64,000 bases of DNA from Fimbriimonadaceae bacterium (GCA_019638795.1 JAHBTB010000001.1:496001-560000); one strand, 5' to 3'; positions 1 to 8,582 are shown, counted from the first letter of the stretch. Made by a program: numbers and translations. The notes: generated by a model from the letters alone, not told the origin.

Positions 1-483
1 CCCTTCTTGCTCGTGACCTACACGGGAGACGGCTGGCAACTGGTGCCACTCCTCCTCGGCCTCTTCAAGAAGGAGTGGCGGCCGACGCTCCTGCCCGCCG
101 TGGCCAGCTACCTGCTTGCCGGGGCGGTGCGGATCGTGATCATGCTCGGCGTCAACCGGGAGCGGCCAAGCAACTTGGCCTTCGCCCACCCCCTGGAGCA
201 GATCACCGGCAACACCAGCTTCCCCAGCGGCCACACGACGACGACTTGGGCGATCGCCTTGGCGGTGGTTCTCTTTTGCTCCGGCCCCCGGGCGAACTGG
301 ATCCGGGCCGCAGTGGTCGCCTGGGCCGTTCTTGTCGCGGTGAGCCGGGTGTACATCGGCGTCCATTATCCGACCGACGTGGTGGGCGGGGCCGCCCTAG
401 GGGCCCTGGCCGCCGGTGTCGTCCGCCTCGTGTGGCCCGCCCCCCGACCAACCACGGAAGGCGACTCCGGCATCAAGGCATAG
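1..483 (+). CDS. PAP2-family phosphatase (5' partial)
   Basis: This is the C-terminal part of a membrane phosphatase of the PAP2/lipid phosphatase family, which removes phosphate from lipid or isoprenoid pyrophosphates at the membrane surface. The three family motifs are visible in order: an Arg-Pro element (VNRERPSN), PSGH with the catalytic-site His, and SRVYIGVHYPTD with the second His and the Asp. Hydrophobic helices separate them. The reading frame is open to base 1, so the true start lies upstream of the window; the in-frame TTG at base 7 is unlikely to be the start. The exact substrate (undecaprenyl pyrophosphate or phosphatidic acid) cannot be told from this fragment. Confidence 0.85.
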   Translation, partial: PFLLVTYTGDGWQLVPLLLGLFKKEWRPTLLPAVASYLLAGAVRIVIMLGVNRERPSNLAFAHPLEQITGNTSFPSGHTTTTWAIALAVVLFCSGPRANWIRAAVVAWAVLVAVSRVYIGVHYPTDVVGGAALGALAAGVVRLVWPAPRPTTEGDSGIKA

Positions 484-489
484 GGACGG

Positions 490-732
490 TCAGGTCCTGA
501 ACGTGCAGTCGATGACGACGTCCTTGATGTGCGCCTTCGTCCGCAGGATCTTCGAGATGATCTCGACTTCCTTTCTTGCGTCGGGGGGCCCACCCTTGAT
601 CACCCCGATGGCACCGCGGATATAGCAGACGCCGTGGGTCACGCGCAGGTCGGCGCGGGTCGTGTCGAGCATCCGCTTGCTGAACTCTTGCCGCACCATC
701 TTGTTTGCCGCGACGTCATTCGGATCGGCCAT
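490..732 (-). CDS. Small BON-like protein
   Basis: An 80-residue soluble protein with no signal peptide. The pattern of a beta strand, a Gly, a hydrophobic strand and a helix ending in IKDVVIDC resembles a single BON domain (a fold that binds phospholipid or partner proteins), but the match is by eye and weak. It converges with the PAP2 gene, leaving only 6 bases between the two stops. The ATG is preceded by no Shine-Dalgarno sequence but by a TACAAT box 6 bases upstream. It could equally be an uncharacterised family. Confidence 0.6.
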   Translation of the reverse strand: MADPNDVAANKMVRQEFSKRMLDTTRADLRVTHGVCYIRGAIGVIKGGPPDARKEVEIISKILRTKAHIKDVVIDCTFRT

Positions 733-738
733 GGCGTG

Positions 739-744
739 ATTGTA
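739..744 (-). promoter_or_regulatory. -10 box, leaderless type
   Basis: TACAAT on the minus strand, 6 bases before the ATG of the BON-like gene. The transcript would begin at or next to the start codon. Confidence 0.5.
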
Positions 745-774
745 CTAGCGGCGTCCTTGCGCCGCATGCCCGGG

Positions 775-817
775 AAAAAAAGAAACCGCCCCCTCACCAC
801 GTGGCGAAGGGGCGGTT
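775..817 (-). terminator. Rho-independent terminator of the pyrophosphatase gene
   Basis: A 9-bp stem (784-792 with 809-817) is followed on the minus strand by a T-rich run (775-783). It lies 12 bases after the stop codon of the membrane pyrophosphatase gene, in the right orientation. Confidence 0.85.
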
Positions 818-828
818 CTGGGTCCAGG

Positions 829-3800
829 TCAGGCGCTGGGCTCTTCCGCGGCGGCTGACTGCATGCCCGAGGCCATGCTGCCCCGCTTCGACCAGTAGAT
901 GGCCACGGCCAAGGCGACGGCGGCAATAACGGTCACGGTGATGAGCACGCCTTGCGACCACGGTTGGATGACCTGCGGCGCGATGAGCAACGCGACCAGG
1001 TTCATGACCTTGATGAGCGGGTTCATCGCAGGGCCGGCGGTGTCCTTGAACGGGTCGCCGACCGTGTCGCAGACGACCGCGGCCTTGTGCGCGTCGGTAC
1101 CCTTGCCGCCCCACAGTCCGTCCTCGATCAGCTTCTTGCTGTTGTCCCACATGCCGCCCGAGTTGGCGAGCATGACGGCCAGCAACTGGCCGGAGAGGAT
1201 CGCACCGGCAAGGAAGCCGCCCAAGGCCTGGGCGCCGACGAGGTTGTACTCCACGCCGCCGATGTTGGTCGTCGGCTGGCCGATGGCGAAGCCGAACGCG
1301 ACCAGCACGGGGAAGCCGATAGCCAGGATGCCCGGGCCGATGAGTTCCTTCTGCGCCGCGGCCGTGACGATCGCCACGCACTTGGCGTAGTCGGGCTTGC
1401 TCGTGCCCTCCATGATGCCCTTGTCAGCGTGGAACTGCCGACGGACCTCGTTGATCAACTCGAAGGCCGCCCGGCCCACCGCGTTGATGGAGAACGCGGA
1501 GAACAAGAACGGGGCCGCGCCGCCGATGAGCAGGCCAAGGAAGATCTGCGGGATCTCCAACCTCATGCCGGCCTGGGCCAGCTGGCCTTCTTCGACAAAG
1601 GCATGGAACAACGCGACCGCGGCGACGACCGCCGTCGCGATGGCAAAGCCCTTGGTGAGGGCCTTGGTCGTGTTGCCCGCGGCGTCCAGCAACTGGACGC
1701 GACGCGCACCTTCCGCGTTCTCGTGGCCGGCGCCCGACATCTCGAAGACGCCCTGGGCGTTGTCGCTGATCGGGCCGAAGGTGTCCATCGCGAGGATGAA
1801 CCCGGTGGTGGTCAGCAATCCGAGGCCGACAAGGGCGATGCCGTAGAAGCTCAGGATGTACCCGCCGTACACCGCCGCCGGGAAGACGACGAGCGGGACG
1901 ATCAGTGACAGGACGATGGCGAACAGGCTGAACACCGAGCTCTCTTGGCCGTAGGCAAAGCCAGAGATGATCATCGGGGCCGGGCCCGCGCTCGCCATGT
2001 GGCCGAGTTCGTTGACCGGCTTCTTGTGCAGGCTGACGTAGTAGTCGGTGAGGGCCTCGAAGGCGAACGCCATGAGGACGCCGAAGAGGATGCAGACGAG
2101 GAACGTCCACCAGGGGACGACCTTGCTGTCGACCTTGCCCGTCGTCACCGTGGCCGGCTTGGGCTGGACCGCGTTCGGGTCGGGCTTCTCAAAGAAGCCC
2201 TTCACCTTGTCGACGGAGTCCTTATAGACCTGCAGGTTGGTCCGCAGGTTGAACACCGGGACACCCTTGCCCTGGGTGTCGACGCCAAAGGCGAGGGAAC
2301 CGTCCTTGGCGGCGAAGACCTTGACGGGGAGCGGGGTGCCGACGGGCACGACTTTGTTGCCCGGCGTCATCTTGGTGAAGCTCTCGAACTGGGTGGTCTT
2401 CTCCTTCTCGGTCATCGGCCCGACGAAGGTGTGGATCGTCTGGACGTTGTCGACCGGCTTGGAGTCGGCACCCATGCTCGGGCTGTTTTGGGTCAGTTCG
2501 ACCTCATAGACAAAGAGCGGCTGAGCCTTCAGATACTCGCCCAGCGACTGATAGCTCGGCTTTTCGTTCGGGTTGGCCGGGGGGACGGCGACGGTGTAGG
2601 TGCCCGCGACACCCTTCGTGTCGGAGAGGTCGACCGCCGAGTATTTCGGCTCGTTCTCCGGCACCTTGGGAAGCTGGTCTTCCGACATGCCGAGGATGCT
2701 CGTGACGAGTTGCTCGGTCTGCTCGCGCATGCCGAGGTCTTCGATCGCTTTCTCCTTCAGGATGTCCGTCGCCTTGACGTCCTCGACCTTCTTGCCGTTG
2801 GCCTTGGCATAGTTGGCTCGGGTGTCGCGAATGGTCTTCACCGTGTCGACGACAAGGTGGGCCTGGCTGACGAACTGGTTGGTGTTGACCTTCGAGCCGG
2901 TGCCGCCCATCATCACAAAGGCGAGGGCAAGGGTGCCGACGACGCTGATGACGGCCGAGCTGACAAAACCGCGGCGGATCGACTTCAACGGGTCGTCGTT
3001 GAGGTTGTCGCTGCCTTTGACCATGAAGATGCCGATGATCGAGGCGACGATGCCGATACCACGGGCCATCAGGGCGAAGAGGACGAGTTTCATCCAGGTC
3101 GCTTGGTCGAAGATCACCGCCGTGGCGGCGCCCAAGACGATCGCGGCGACAAGGGTGACCTCGTAGCTCTCGAAAACGTCGGCGGCCATGCCGGCGCAGT
3201 CACCGACGTTGTCACCCACGTTGTCGGCGATGACGGCCGGGTTACGCGGGTCGTCCTCGGGGATGCCCGCCTCGACCTTGCCCACCAAGTCGGCGCCGAC
3301 GTCGGCGGCCTTGGTGTAGATGCCGCCGCCGACGCGCATGAACAGCGCCGCGAGCGAGCCGCCGAAGCCGAACCCGACCAAGAGTTTGGTGGCGTCCGCG
3401 CCGGCAAAGAGGAAGATGAGGGTCGCGCCGAGGAGTCCGAGGCCGACGGTAAGGAGACCGGCGATCGCACCGCTCAAGAACGCCGTCTCAAGGGACGACT
3501 TGTAGCTGGTCAAGGCGGCGTGGGCCGTGCGCATGTTGCCGTTGACCGCCGAGTCCATGCCGACGTATCCCGCGATGTAAGAGGCACCGACGCCAAGGAT
3601 GAAGCAGACGACCATGAGGATGGCCACGGTCTGGCCAAAGGTCGGCTGATACATGAAGAACAGGAGGACCGAAAGTATGAGGATGAAGACACCCATCAAC
3701 CGGGCCTGCTGCCGCAGGTAGGCCAAGGCACCTTCCCGGATCGCCCGGCCGACCTCCTGCATCCTCTCGTCACCGGGCGACTGGTTGAGGATCTTGCCCC

Positions 3801-4002
3801 GGATGTAGAAGGCGGTGGCGATGGCGACGACACCCAAGGCCAACGAGATGTACAGCATCATCTTGTCCTGGGCGGAGAAGACGAGCTTCACGTCGGCTTC
3901 GGACGCACAGGCCATGGCCGGGACAAAGAGCGTCAAAAGGAGGGATAAGAGCCAGGCGAGCGGCTTCCTGCCGGTACGCCCCAATTGGGCCAAGGTCGTC
4001 AT
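829..4002 (-). CDS. hppA: K+-independent H+-pumping membrane pyrophosphatase with a large periplasmic insert
   Basis: Hydrolyses cytoplasmic pyrophosphate and pumps protons out. The substrate-binding motif DVGADLVGKVE, the DNVGDNVGD acidic cluster and the later SDNAQG motif are intact. The cation-selectivity site reads GNTTKALT: Lys and Thr in place of the Ala/Gly of K+-dependent enzymes mark the K+-independent H+ type. It is about 1,057 residues long against roughly 670-800 usual. The excess is a hydrophilic segment of about 260 residues (bases about 2119-2901) between transmembrane helices 8 and 9, on the predicted periplasmic side, plus an N-terminal signal-like segment ending near AMACASEA. 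The start at 4002 is chosen because GGAG lies 9 bases upstream; an in-frame ATG at 4017 has no such site. Confidence 0.95.
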   Translation of the reverse strand: MTTLAQLGRTGRKPLAWLLSLLLTLFVPAMACASEADVKLVFSAQDKMMLYISLALGVVAIATAFYIRGKILNQSPGDERMQEVGRAIREGALAYLRQQARLMGVFILILSVLLFFMYQPTFGQTVAILMVVCFILGVGASYIAGYVGMDSAVNGNMRTAHAALTSYKSSLETAFLSGAIAGLLTVGLGLLGATLIFLFAGADATKLLVGFGFGGSLAALFMRVGGGIYTKAADVGADLVGKVEAGIPEDDPRNPAVIADNVGDNVGDCAGMAADVFESYEVTLVAAIVLGAATAVIFDQATWMKLVLFALMARGIGIVASIIGIFMVKGSDNLNDDPLKSIRRGFVSSAVISVVGTLALAFVMMGGTGSKVNTNQFVSQAHLVVDTVKTIRDTRANYAKANGKKVEDVKATDILKEKAIEDLGMREQTEQLVTSILGMSEDQLPKVPENEPKYSAVDLSDTKGVAGTYTVAVPPANPNEKPSYQSLGEYLKAQPLFVYEVELTQNSPSMGADSKPVDNVQTIHTFVGPMTEKEKTTQFESFTKMTPGNKVVPVGTPLPVKVFAAKDGSLAFGVDTQGKGVPVFNLRTNLQVYKDSVDKVKGFFEKPDPNAVQPKPATVTTGKVDSKVVPWWTFLVCILFGVLMAFAFEALTDYYVSLHKKPVNELGHMASAGPAPMIISGFAYGQESSVFSLFAIVLSLIVPLVVFPAAVYGGYILSFYGIALVGLGLLTTTGFILAMDTFGPISDNAQGVFEMSGAGHENAEGARRVQLLDAAGNTTKALTKGFAIATAVVAAVALFHAFVEEGQLAQAGMRLEIPQIFLGLLIGGAAPFLFSAFSINAVGRAAFELINEVRRQFHADKGIMEGTSKPDYAKCVAIVTAAAQKELIGPGILAIGFPVLVAFGFAIGQPTTNIGGVEYNLVGAQALGGFLAGAILSGQLLAVMLANSGGMWDNSKKLIEDGLWGGKGTDAHKAAVVCDTVGDPFKDTAGPAMNPLIKVMNLVALLIAPQVIQPWSQGVLITVTVIAAVALAVAIYWSKRGSMASGMQSAAAEEPSA

Positions 4003-4062
4003 TGATCGGATCTCCATCGCGGTCGAAAGCTTGTCGGTCCGCCCTCGTCCTTACAACGTGAA

Positions 4063-4080
4063 GGGGCCTGACAAGGCCCC
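4063..4080. terminator. Possible hairpin downstream of the zinc-ribbon gene
   Basis: Perfect 7-bp GC-rich stem with a 4-base loop, between the zinc-ribbon gene and hppA. There is no T-run after it, so termination is uncertain. Confidence 0.35.
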
Positions 4081-4141
4081 CGGGGCGTCCGTTCCGAGGC
4101 ACGATACCCGAACTGAACTTGATCCGACTAGGCGGGCGGCC

Positions 4142-4861
4142 TCAGCCGTTCGACTCTTTGAAAAATGCTTGCGCCCCGTGAGACTCGATCTGCGCCTTGA
4201 GCATCTCGGCCTTCCGTCGGGGGATGCCGCTCAAGAGCGTGACCGGAGCCTCTTCGATGATCTGCTTGACCTGGTTCCGGTTTAGGGCGAGCATGTGTTG
4301 GAGGCAGTTGATCACCTCTTCATGCTTGTTGCCGGGGTCGGCGAGGGTCAGGTCGTACGGCGCGTTGTCGTCACTGGCCGCATACGTCGAGAACGCCTTG
4401 GTCGGACCGTCCTCGTCGTCGGTGGCGATGGGGATGACGCGGTCGCACTCCTCACAAATGAGCCCGGTGCTCTTCTCGCTGTAAAAGTTGAGCGTGTTGC
4501 AGTAGCCGCACCGTACCTGGAACACGCGGAGCATCCGGCCGTCCTGGAGCGGCACCATCCGGTTGCAGTGGACGCAGCGGAAGTCGCTGGTCGGTTGTTC
4601 GACAAGGTGGTTCTTCTTATTACAGAACGGGCACTCGACGGTGATGTCGGGGATCTCGCGCGTCTTGTTGTACTGGACGACGGCGTAGACCACCGCGGCA
4701 AGGCCGGCGACGAGCACCATGATGCCAAAGACCAGCCACAGTTGGAAGTAAGCGAGGATCACGACCGCCGCTCCAATGGCGATGACCCCCGGGATTCCCG
4801 CCATCAGGGCGCGCTGCACGTACTCTTCTTTGATGTCGCTGCTGCGTCGAGACTCCGACAT
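4142..4861 (-). CDS. Membrane zinc-ribbon protein with L7/L12-like C-terminus
   Basis: A 239-residue protein of unknown function. After a charged N-terminus it has two adjacent transmembrane helices (about residues 20-65). A cytoplasmic part follows with four CxxC-type knuckles (CPFC, CVHC, CGYC, CEEC), consistent with two zinc ribbons. The last 65 residues align by eye with the C-terminal domain of ribosomal protein L7/L12: a YDLTL strand, a VI...LALNRNQVKQIIEEAP helix, and a KAEMLKAQIESHGA helix. The start at 4861 is set by AGGAGG 6 bases upstream; an upstream in-frame start at 4978 lacks support and would run over the promoter region. Its partner is unknown. Confidence 0.85.
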   Translation of the reverse strand: MSESRRSSDIKEEYVQRALMAGIPGVIAIGAAVVILAYFQLWLVFGIMVLVAGLAAVVYAVVQYNKTREIPDITVECPFCNKKNHLVEQPTSDFRCVHCNRMVPLQDGRMLRVFQVRCGYCNTLNFYSEKSTGLICEECDRVIPIATDDEDGPTKAFSTYAASDDNAPYDLTLADPGNKHEEVINCLQHMLALNRNQVKQIIEEAPVTLLSGIPRRKAEMLKAQIESHGAQAFFKESNG

Positions 4862-4931
4862 GCTGACCTCCTGCTCCCCGCCCGTAGTATAGCGGGTAGG
4901 GAGCAGAACTGAACTCAATTCGTCGCGCGAC

Positions 4932-5738
4932 TTAGCGGAAGCGCCAGATGGCGTTGCTGGTCGGCGACTTGATCGCACGGACGGACATGGACTTGGCGTG
5001 GCTGTCCCCGAAGATGATCGGGGTCGACCCGTCGTCTTTGCCCGTCTGGCCGTAGCGGGCGTGGATCGGCTTCAACTGGGACGGACTCAGCGACCCGCCA
5101 AGCTCGGCGACCAAGTCCCGGTCGCTGACCAGGGGCCTGGCCAACCTGAGGTCGGTCAGGGTCTCGCCGTTGTAAAGGGTGCCGTTGTCAGGCCCGACGA
5201 CATAGCCGCGGTACTTGTTGGCGGTCGGCCCGTCCGGTGTGTTCGCGAACAGGGCGACCTCGGCCGGCGCCTCCATTTGGCTGAGTGTCGCCGCAGAGGT
5301 GAAGCCCTCGCACCCAAACGAGACGGTGTTGGGAGCGCAACCCAGGCTGTCGATCGCGGTCGTCCCGCTGTAACCGACGCTCTGGGGGCCACGGTTGGCC
5401 CAGCTGTCCGCATACTTGCTGGTGCTCGAACCCGGGGCGATGAAGATCTGCTTGTTCTTCACATAGGCGTACATGGAGGTGGTCCAGATGCGGGCCGGGT
5501 CCGTCGTGCTGGCGTCGTAGTTTGTCGAGGGGACAAAGGTGTCGTCATAGTCCTCGGCGTAAATCTGCACGGCCAATCCTAGCTGGCGCATCTGGGAGAG
5601 GCCGGCCGCCTTCTTGGCGGCTTCCTTGGCCTGGGCAAAGACCGGGAAAAGGATCGCGGCGAGAATCGCGATGATCGCGATGACGACGAGGAGTTCGATC
5701 AGGGTGAACCCCTGGTTCTTGGTGGTCGGCTTGGACAT
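4932..5738 (-). CDS. Type II pseudopilin-like protein (prepilin N-terminal methylation domain)
   Basis: A 268-residue secreted filament-type protein. The class III signal is plain: a short charged leader, Gly, then FTLIELLVV with Glu at mature position 5 and a long hydrophobic helix, followed by FPVFAQAKEAAKK. Near the C-terminus an FGDSHAK element resembles the H-x9-DG tail motif of this protein group, which is expanded in Armatimonadota and Planctomycetota. It is expected to be processed by a prepilin peptidase, and none is encoded here. Function is unknown: a minor pilin, or a surface protein using the pilin anchor. A canonical -35/-10 promoter lies upstream. Confidence 0.9.
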   Translation of the reverse strand: MSKPTTKNQGFTLIELLVVIAIIAILAAILFPVFAQAKEAAKKAAGLSQMRQLGLAVQIYAEDYDDTFVPSTNYDASTTDPARIWTTSMYAYVKNKQIFIAPGSSTSKYADSWANRGPQSVGYSGTTAIDSLGCAPNTVSFGCEGFTSAATLSQMEAPAEVALFANTPDGPTANKYRGYVVGPDNGTLYNGETLTDLRLARPLVSDRDLVAELGGSLSPSQLKPIHARYGQTGKDDGSTPIIFGDSHAKSMSVRAIKSPTSNAIWRFR

Positions 5739-5772
5739 GGCGTGGCTCGGCCCCGCACAGGGGCCCAACACC

Positions 5773-5801
5773 TTTGTAGCACAAATCACGCCGACCGTCA
5801 A
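5773..5801 (-). promoter_or_regulatory. Sigma-70 promoter of the pseudopilin gene
   Basis: TTGACG (5796-5801) and TACAAA (5773-5778) on the minus strand, spaced exactly 17 bases apart. The start codon is 34 bases beyond the -10, so unlike many genes here this transcript has a real leader. It lies just after the stop of the upstream gene at 5809. Confidence 0.7.
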
Positions 5802-5808
5802 GAAAGTG

Positions 5809-6600
5809 TCAAGGAGCTTGGCCCGCGTCAGGCCTGAGTTCCCGGGCCACCGCGCTGTTCCCGACCGCGTTGTCCATCGGGTGGGCGTTGGGGTCCACGG
5901 CAGGGATGACCAAACCCGTGTTCTGGGTCTGTTGCAGGACGGTGAACCCAAAGTTCTTTCCCATGTCCTGCATGACCAGCTTGGCGGGCTGCTGACGATA
6001 ATCCGCTTGGATGTCGATGTCAGGCATACCGGGCCCGAACTCCAGAGAGATACCCGCCTGTGCCGCCACGGCCTGCAACGCGGCCATGAGGGTGGTCCGG
6101 TCGCTGGATATGGTCACCGGCACATCCCACGGGGTTTTGGGCCGCTCGGGCTGGGGTGGGACCGGGTCCTGCACTGGCCCCGTGCCGCCGTTCTTAGGCA
6201 CGACCTCCGCCTGTCCCACCACGGGTGCCTTGTCCTTCGGGGGCATGACCTGAAGCGGAGGGTTCTGGTGGGTGACCACTTCTTTGGCGCGGTTCTGGGC
6301 GTCCATCCACCGCGTGACCGAGACCGTCGCGAACACCAGCGAGCCCAGGACCAAGGTCGCCGCCACCGGCACGGCCCAACGGTTGGTCGTCGGCATGGGC
6401 AAGGGGTCGCTGACCGGGACGAACCGTTCCTTTGCCTTGTTGGCGGGCTTCAACCCCTTCAGGCCCCGCACCATGCGGACGCGCTGGGTCAACTCCTGCA
6501 TGTACTCGGGGTACCGGGCGACGAAGGCGTCGAGTGCGGCCTGGTCGTTTGACTCGGCCAGCTCCCACATCGCGGCGTCGATGGCGGGCGGCAGTTTCAC
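5809..6600 (-). CDS. Membrane-anchored sigma-factor partner with STN-like domain
   Basis: A 263-residue protein with a cytoplasmic N-terminus of about 95 residues, one transmembrane helix (WAVPVAATLVLGSLVFATV), a Pro-rich linker and a periplasmic domain. The last 75 or so residues resemble the short STN/secretin N-terminal fold, found in TonB-dependent signal transducers and secretins. The GTG start overlaps the stop of the ECF sigma gene (GTGA), with GGAGG 6 bases upstream, so the two are translationally coupled. By position and topology it is likely the anti-sigma factor, although the N-terminus does not show an obvious zinc-binding anti-sigma motif. Role inferred from context. Confidence 0.75.
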   Translation of the reverse strand: MKLPPAIDAAMWELAESNDQAALDAFVARYPEYMQELTQRVRMVRGLKGLKPANKAKERFVPVSDPLPMPTTNRWAVPVAATLVLGSLVFATVSVTRWMDAQNRAKEVVTHQNPPLQVMPPKDKAPVVGQAEVVPKNGGTGPVQDPVPPQPERPKTPWDVPVTISSDRTTLMAALQAVAAQAGISLEFGPGMPDIDIQADYRQQPAKLVMQDMGKNFGFTVLQQTQNTGLVIPAVDPNAHPMDNAVGNSAVARELRPDAGQAP

Positions 6601-7160
6601 GACGTGCCTCCTTCGTAGAACGTGCGGAACCGTTCCCGGGCGCGGAACAGCCTTGTCTTGGCCGCGTTGGCGCTGCACCCCAGGCTGTCAGCGATCTCAT
6701 GGAGGCTCAGTTCGTCCCAGTAGAACAGGGTGAGCAGGGCGCGGTCAGAAGGGTGGAGCCTGGCCATGGCCGCGGCGATGGCGGGGTCCTCGGCCTCGAT
6801 CTCGGGAGCGTCCTCCGCCTTGTCGTAGGCTTCGGTCAAGGGCACTTGGTGCCGACGCGAGCGGCCCCGCCTGGCCTGCTGGATGCTCCGGTTGACGGCG
6901 ATGCGGAAAAGCCAGGTGCTGAACTTAGACCGTCGGTCAAACCGGGCCAAGTGCCGGTAAACGAGGGTGAAGATCTCCTGGACGGCGTCGGCGGCCTCTT
7001 CGTGGTCGAGCAAGATGCCGCGGGCGATGGCAAAGACCTTGTCGTGGTAACGCTCGTAGAGCGTCTGGAAAGCGTCCATGTCGCCGGCAGTGGCCCGCTC
7101 GACAAGGCGCAAGTCCTCGTCGTACGGCAGGCTCTTTCCAGGCTCGTAAACCGCTGACAC
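6597..7160 (-). CDS. ECF-type RNA polymerase sigma factor
   Basis: A sigma-70 family ECF factor of about 187 residues. Region 2 spans roughly residues 20-90 (YERYHDKVFAIARGIL, AADAVQEIF, FSTWLFRIAVNR) and region 4 the C-terminal 60 (LHPSDRALLTLFY, LSLHEIADSLGCSANAAKTRLFRARE). There is no region 1.1 or 3. The start is uncertain: a GTG at 7160 sits 6 bases after GAGG, while a TTG at 7172 would add four residues. It is coupled to the downstream membrane protein, its likely regulator. The target promoters cannot be read from this window. Confidence 0.92.
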   Translation of the reverse strand: MSAVYEPGKSLPYDEDLRLVERATAGDMDAFQTLYERYHDKVFAIARGILLDHEEAADAVQEIFTLVYRHLARFDRRSKFSTWLFRIAVNRSIQQARRGRSRRHQVPLTEAYDKAEDAPEIEAEDPAIAAAMARLHPSDRALLTLFYWDELSLHEIADSLGCSANAAKTRLFRARERFRTFYEGGTS

Positions 7161-7217
7161 CACTGACCTCAAAGACGCGCCGCGTGCAAGCGGGTGTTAC
7201 CGACAGGTCCCGGCCGA

Positions 7218-8582
7218 CTAAGCACTGGTCAGCCTCAATGCGAACCCTTCAGTGACCGCGCCGAGGGCCAAGACGTTCAAAGCTAGCAAAAACACCGTGG
7301 CCGCCACCCACCCGTACTTGGCCTTCGACCCACTCCAGTAAACCACCCCCATTCCGAACACCGTCGCCAGAGGGAGCATGGCCGGATAGAGGTAGCGGGC
7401 CTGGCCCTGGAAATACTGGAGGTTGAACCGGACGAACAGGACGGTCACGAGGAGGACGGTCAAGGCATTGAGCATATGGAACGCCTGGGGGTCGCTGGCC
7501 GGACCGTCCCCGACTTCGTCCCGACCTGCCTTTCGCGCCTTGACGAGGGACAGGACCGCCCCGGCGGCGACGAGACCCAACACGGCAAAGACCGCCGCGT
7601 AGAACGTGCCGGACGCTTCCGCCCCACCAGACTCCATGATGAAGATGTCCATGTAGCCGAAAGCCCCGACGAAGCTGCGGGACGTCCACCACAAGACCAT
7701 TTGCGTCCAATAGGCCACCGGCCCAAACCCGTCGATGAACACGCTGGCCTGCGGCGAGTTCTTAAACGCCAGGTTGAACACGTTGACGGCGAAGTAGTCG
7801 CCGTACACCGCCTTGTTCCGCGCCAGCCAGGGTAGGGCGACGACCAGTCCGACCAAGCACGACCACATCCACCCCAACGCCTGGCCCCGTCGGGGGCTCC
7901 GGTACGAGAGATAGGCGGCGGCAAGCAGGACGGGCAAGAGGACCAAGCCGGTGGTCTTGGTCAAGATCGCGAGGCCAGCGCACAGGCCCGCCGACACCCA
8001 TGTCGCCCGAGTGAGGCCGGTCGAGAACCCCTTGGCGACAAACGCGAGGCACCAGGTGCAGAGGCAGTAGAGCAGCGGGTCGTTCGTCACCGCGGCATGC
8101 AGTGCGACGCTCATCGGCATCAACCCGGCGAACGCCGTCGCCGCCAGAGCGACGTCGTCGTCTCCCATGCCCCACCGGACCGCCATAAAGACTCCCCACA
8201 GCGTCACAAGACCGACGAGGAGGTTGGGAAGCCGCGCCACGAACCCGGAGCCGGCCTGGGTCGGGTCGCTCCCGGTCAGCTTGCACCACCCGGCTTCGAC
8301 GATGTAGTAGAGCGGAGGCTGATGTCCCTGGTAGTTCTCGCCTAGGTCGGGGTCGGCGGGGTCGAGCACGGGGAAGCCCTTGCCGTCCATCAGGCGGCGG
8401 ACGTAGTTGGCGTGCTGCCGTTCGTCGGGGGCCCCGACGTCGGGCACCTTGGCCGGCCGCCCGTCTGGCCCTCGCTGATAGCGCAACTGGCCCGGCTGGC
8501 GATAAGGCGTCTTGGCGTTGTAGACGGCGCACAAGCAGGCAAAGAGCGCGGCGATCACCCAGAAGGCGGCAGGGAGGCGCAT
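7218..8582 (-). CDS. GT-C family membrane glycosyltransferase
   Basis: A 454-residue multi-pass protein. It begins with a transmembrane helix and then a large first extracytoplasmic loop carrying an acidic pair (PDVGAPDERQH), as in the ArnT/PMT/DUF2142 group that uses polyprenyl-phosphate sugars. A GHQPPLYY element and about ten further helices follow. It probably glycosylates a lipid or secreted protein on the outer face of the membrane. Acceptor and donor are unknown. The ATG lacks a Shine-Dalgarno sequence and is served by a TACAAT box 8 bases upstream. Confidence 0.82.
   Translation of the reverse strand: MRLPAAFWVIAALFACLCAVYNAKTPYRQPGQLRYQRGPDGRPAKVPDVGAPDERQHANYVRRLMDGKGFPVLDPADPDLGENYQGHQPPLYYIVEAGWCKLTGSDPTQAGSGFVARLPNLLVGLVTLWGVFMAVRWGMGDDDVALAATAFAGLMPMSVALHAAVTNDPLLYCLCTWCLAFVAKGFSTGLTRATWVSAGLCAGLAILTKTTGLVLLPVLLAAAYLSYRSPRRGQALGWMWSCLVGLVVALPWLARNKAVYGDYFAVNVFNLAFKNSPQASVFIDGFGPVAYWTQMVLWWTSRSFVGAFGYMDIFIMESGGAEASGTFYAAVFAVLGLVAAGAVLSLVKARKAGRDEVGDGPASDPQAFHMLNALTVLLVTVLFVRFNLQYFQGQARYLYPAMLPLATVFGMGVVYWSGSKAKYGWVAATVFLLALNVLALGAVTEGFALRLTSA

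Noticed and set aside
1945-3948. A 667-codon open frame on the plus strand opposite the pyrophosphatase gene
   Set aside because: Composition is dominated by Asp, Arg, Gly and Val with no domain. Such antisense frames are expected in GC-rich DNA with biased third positions.
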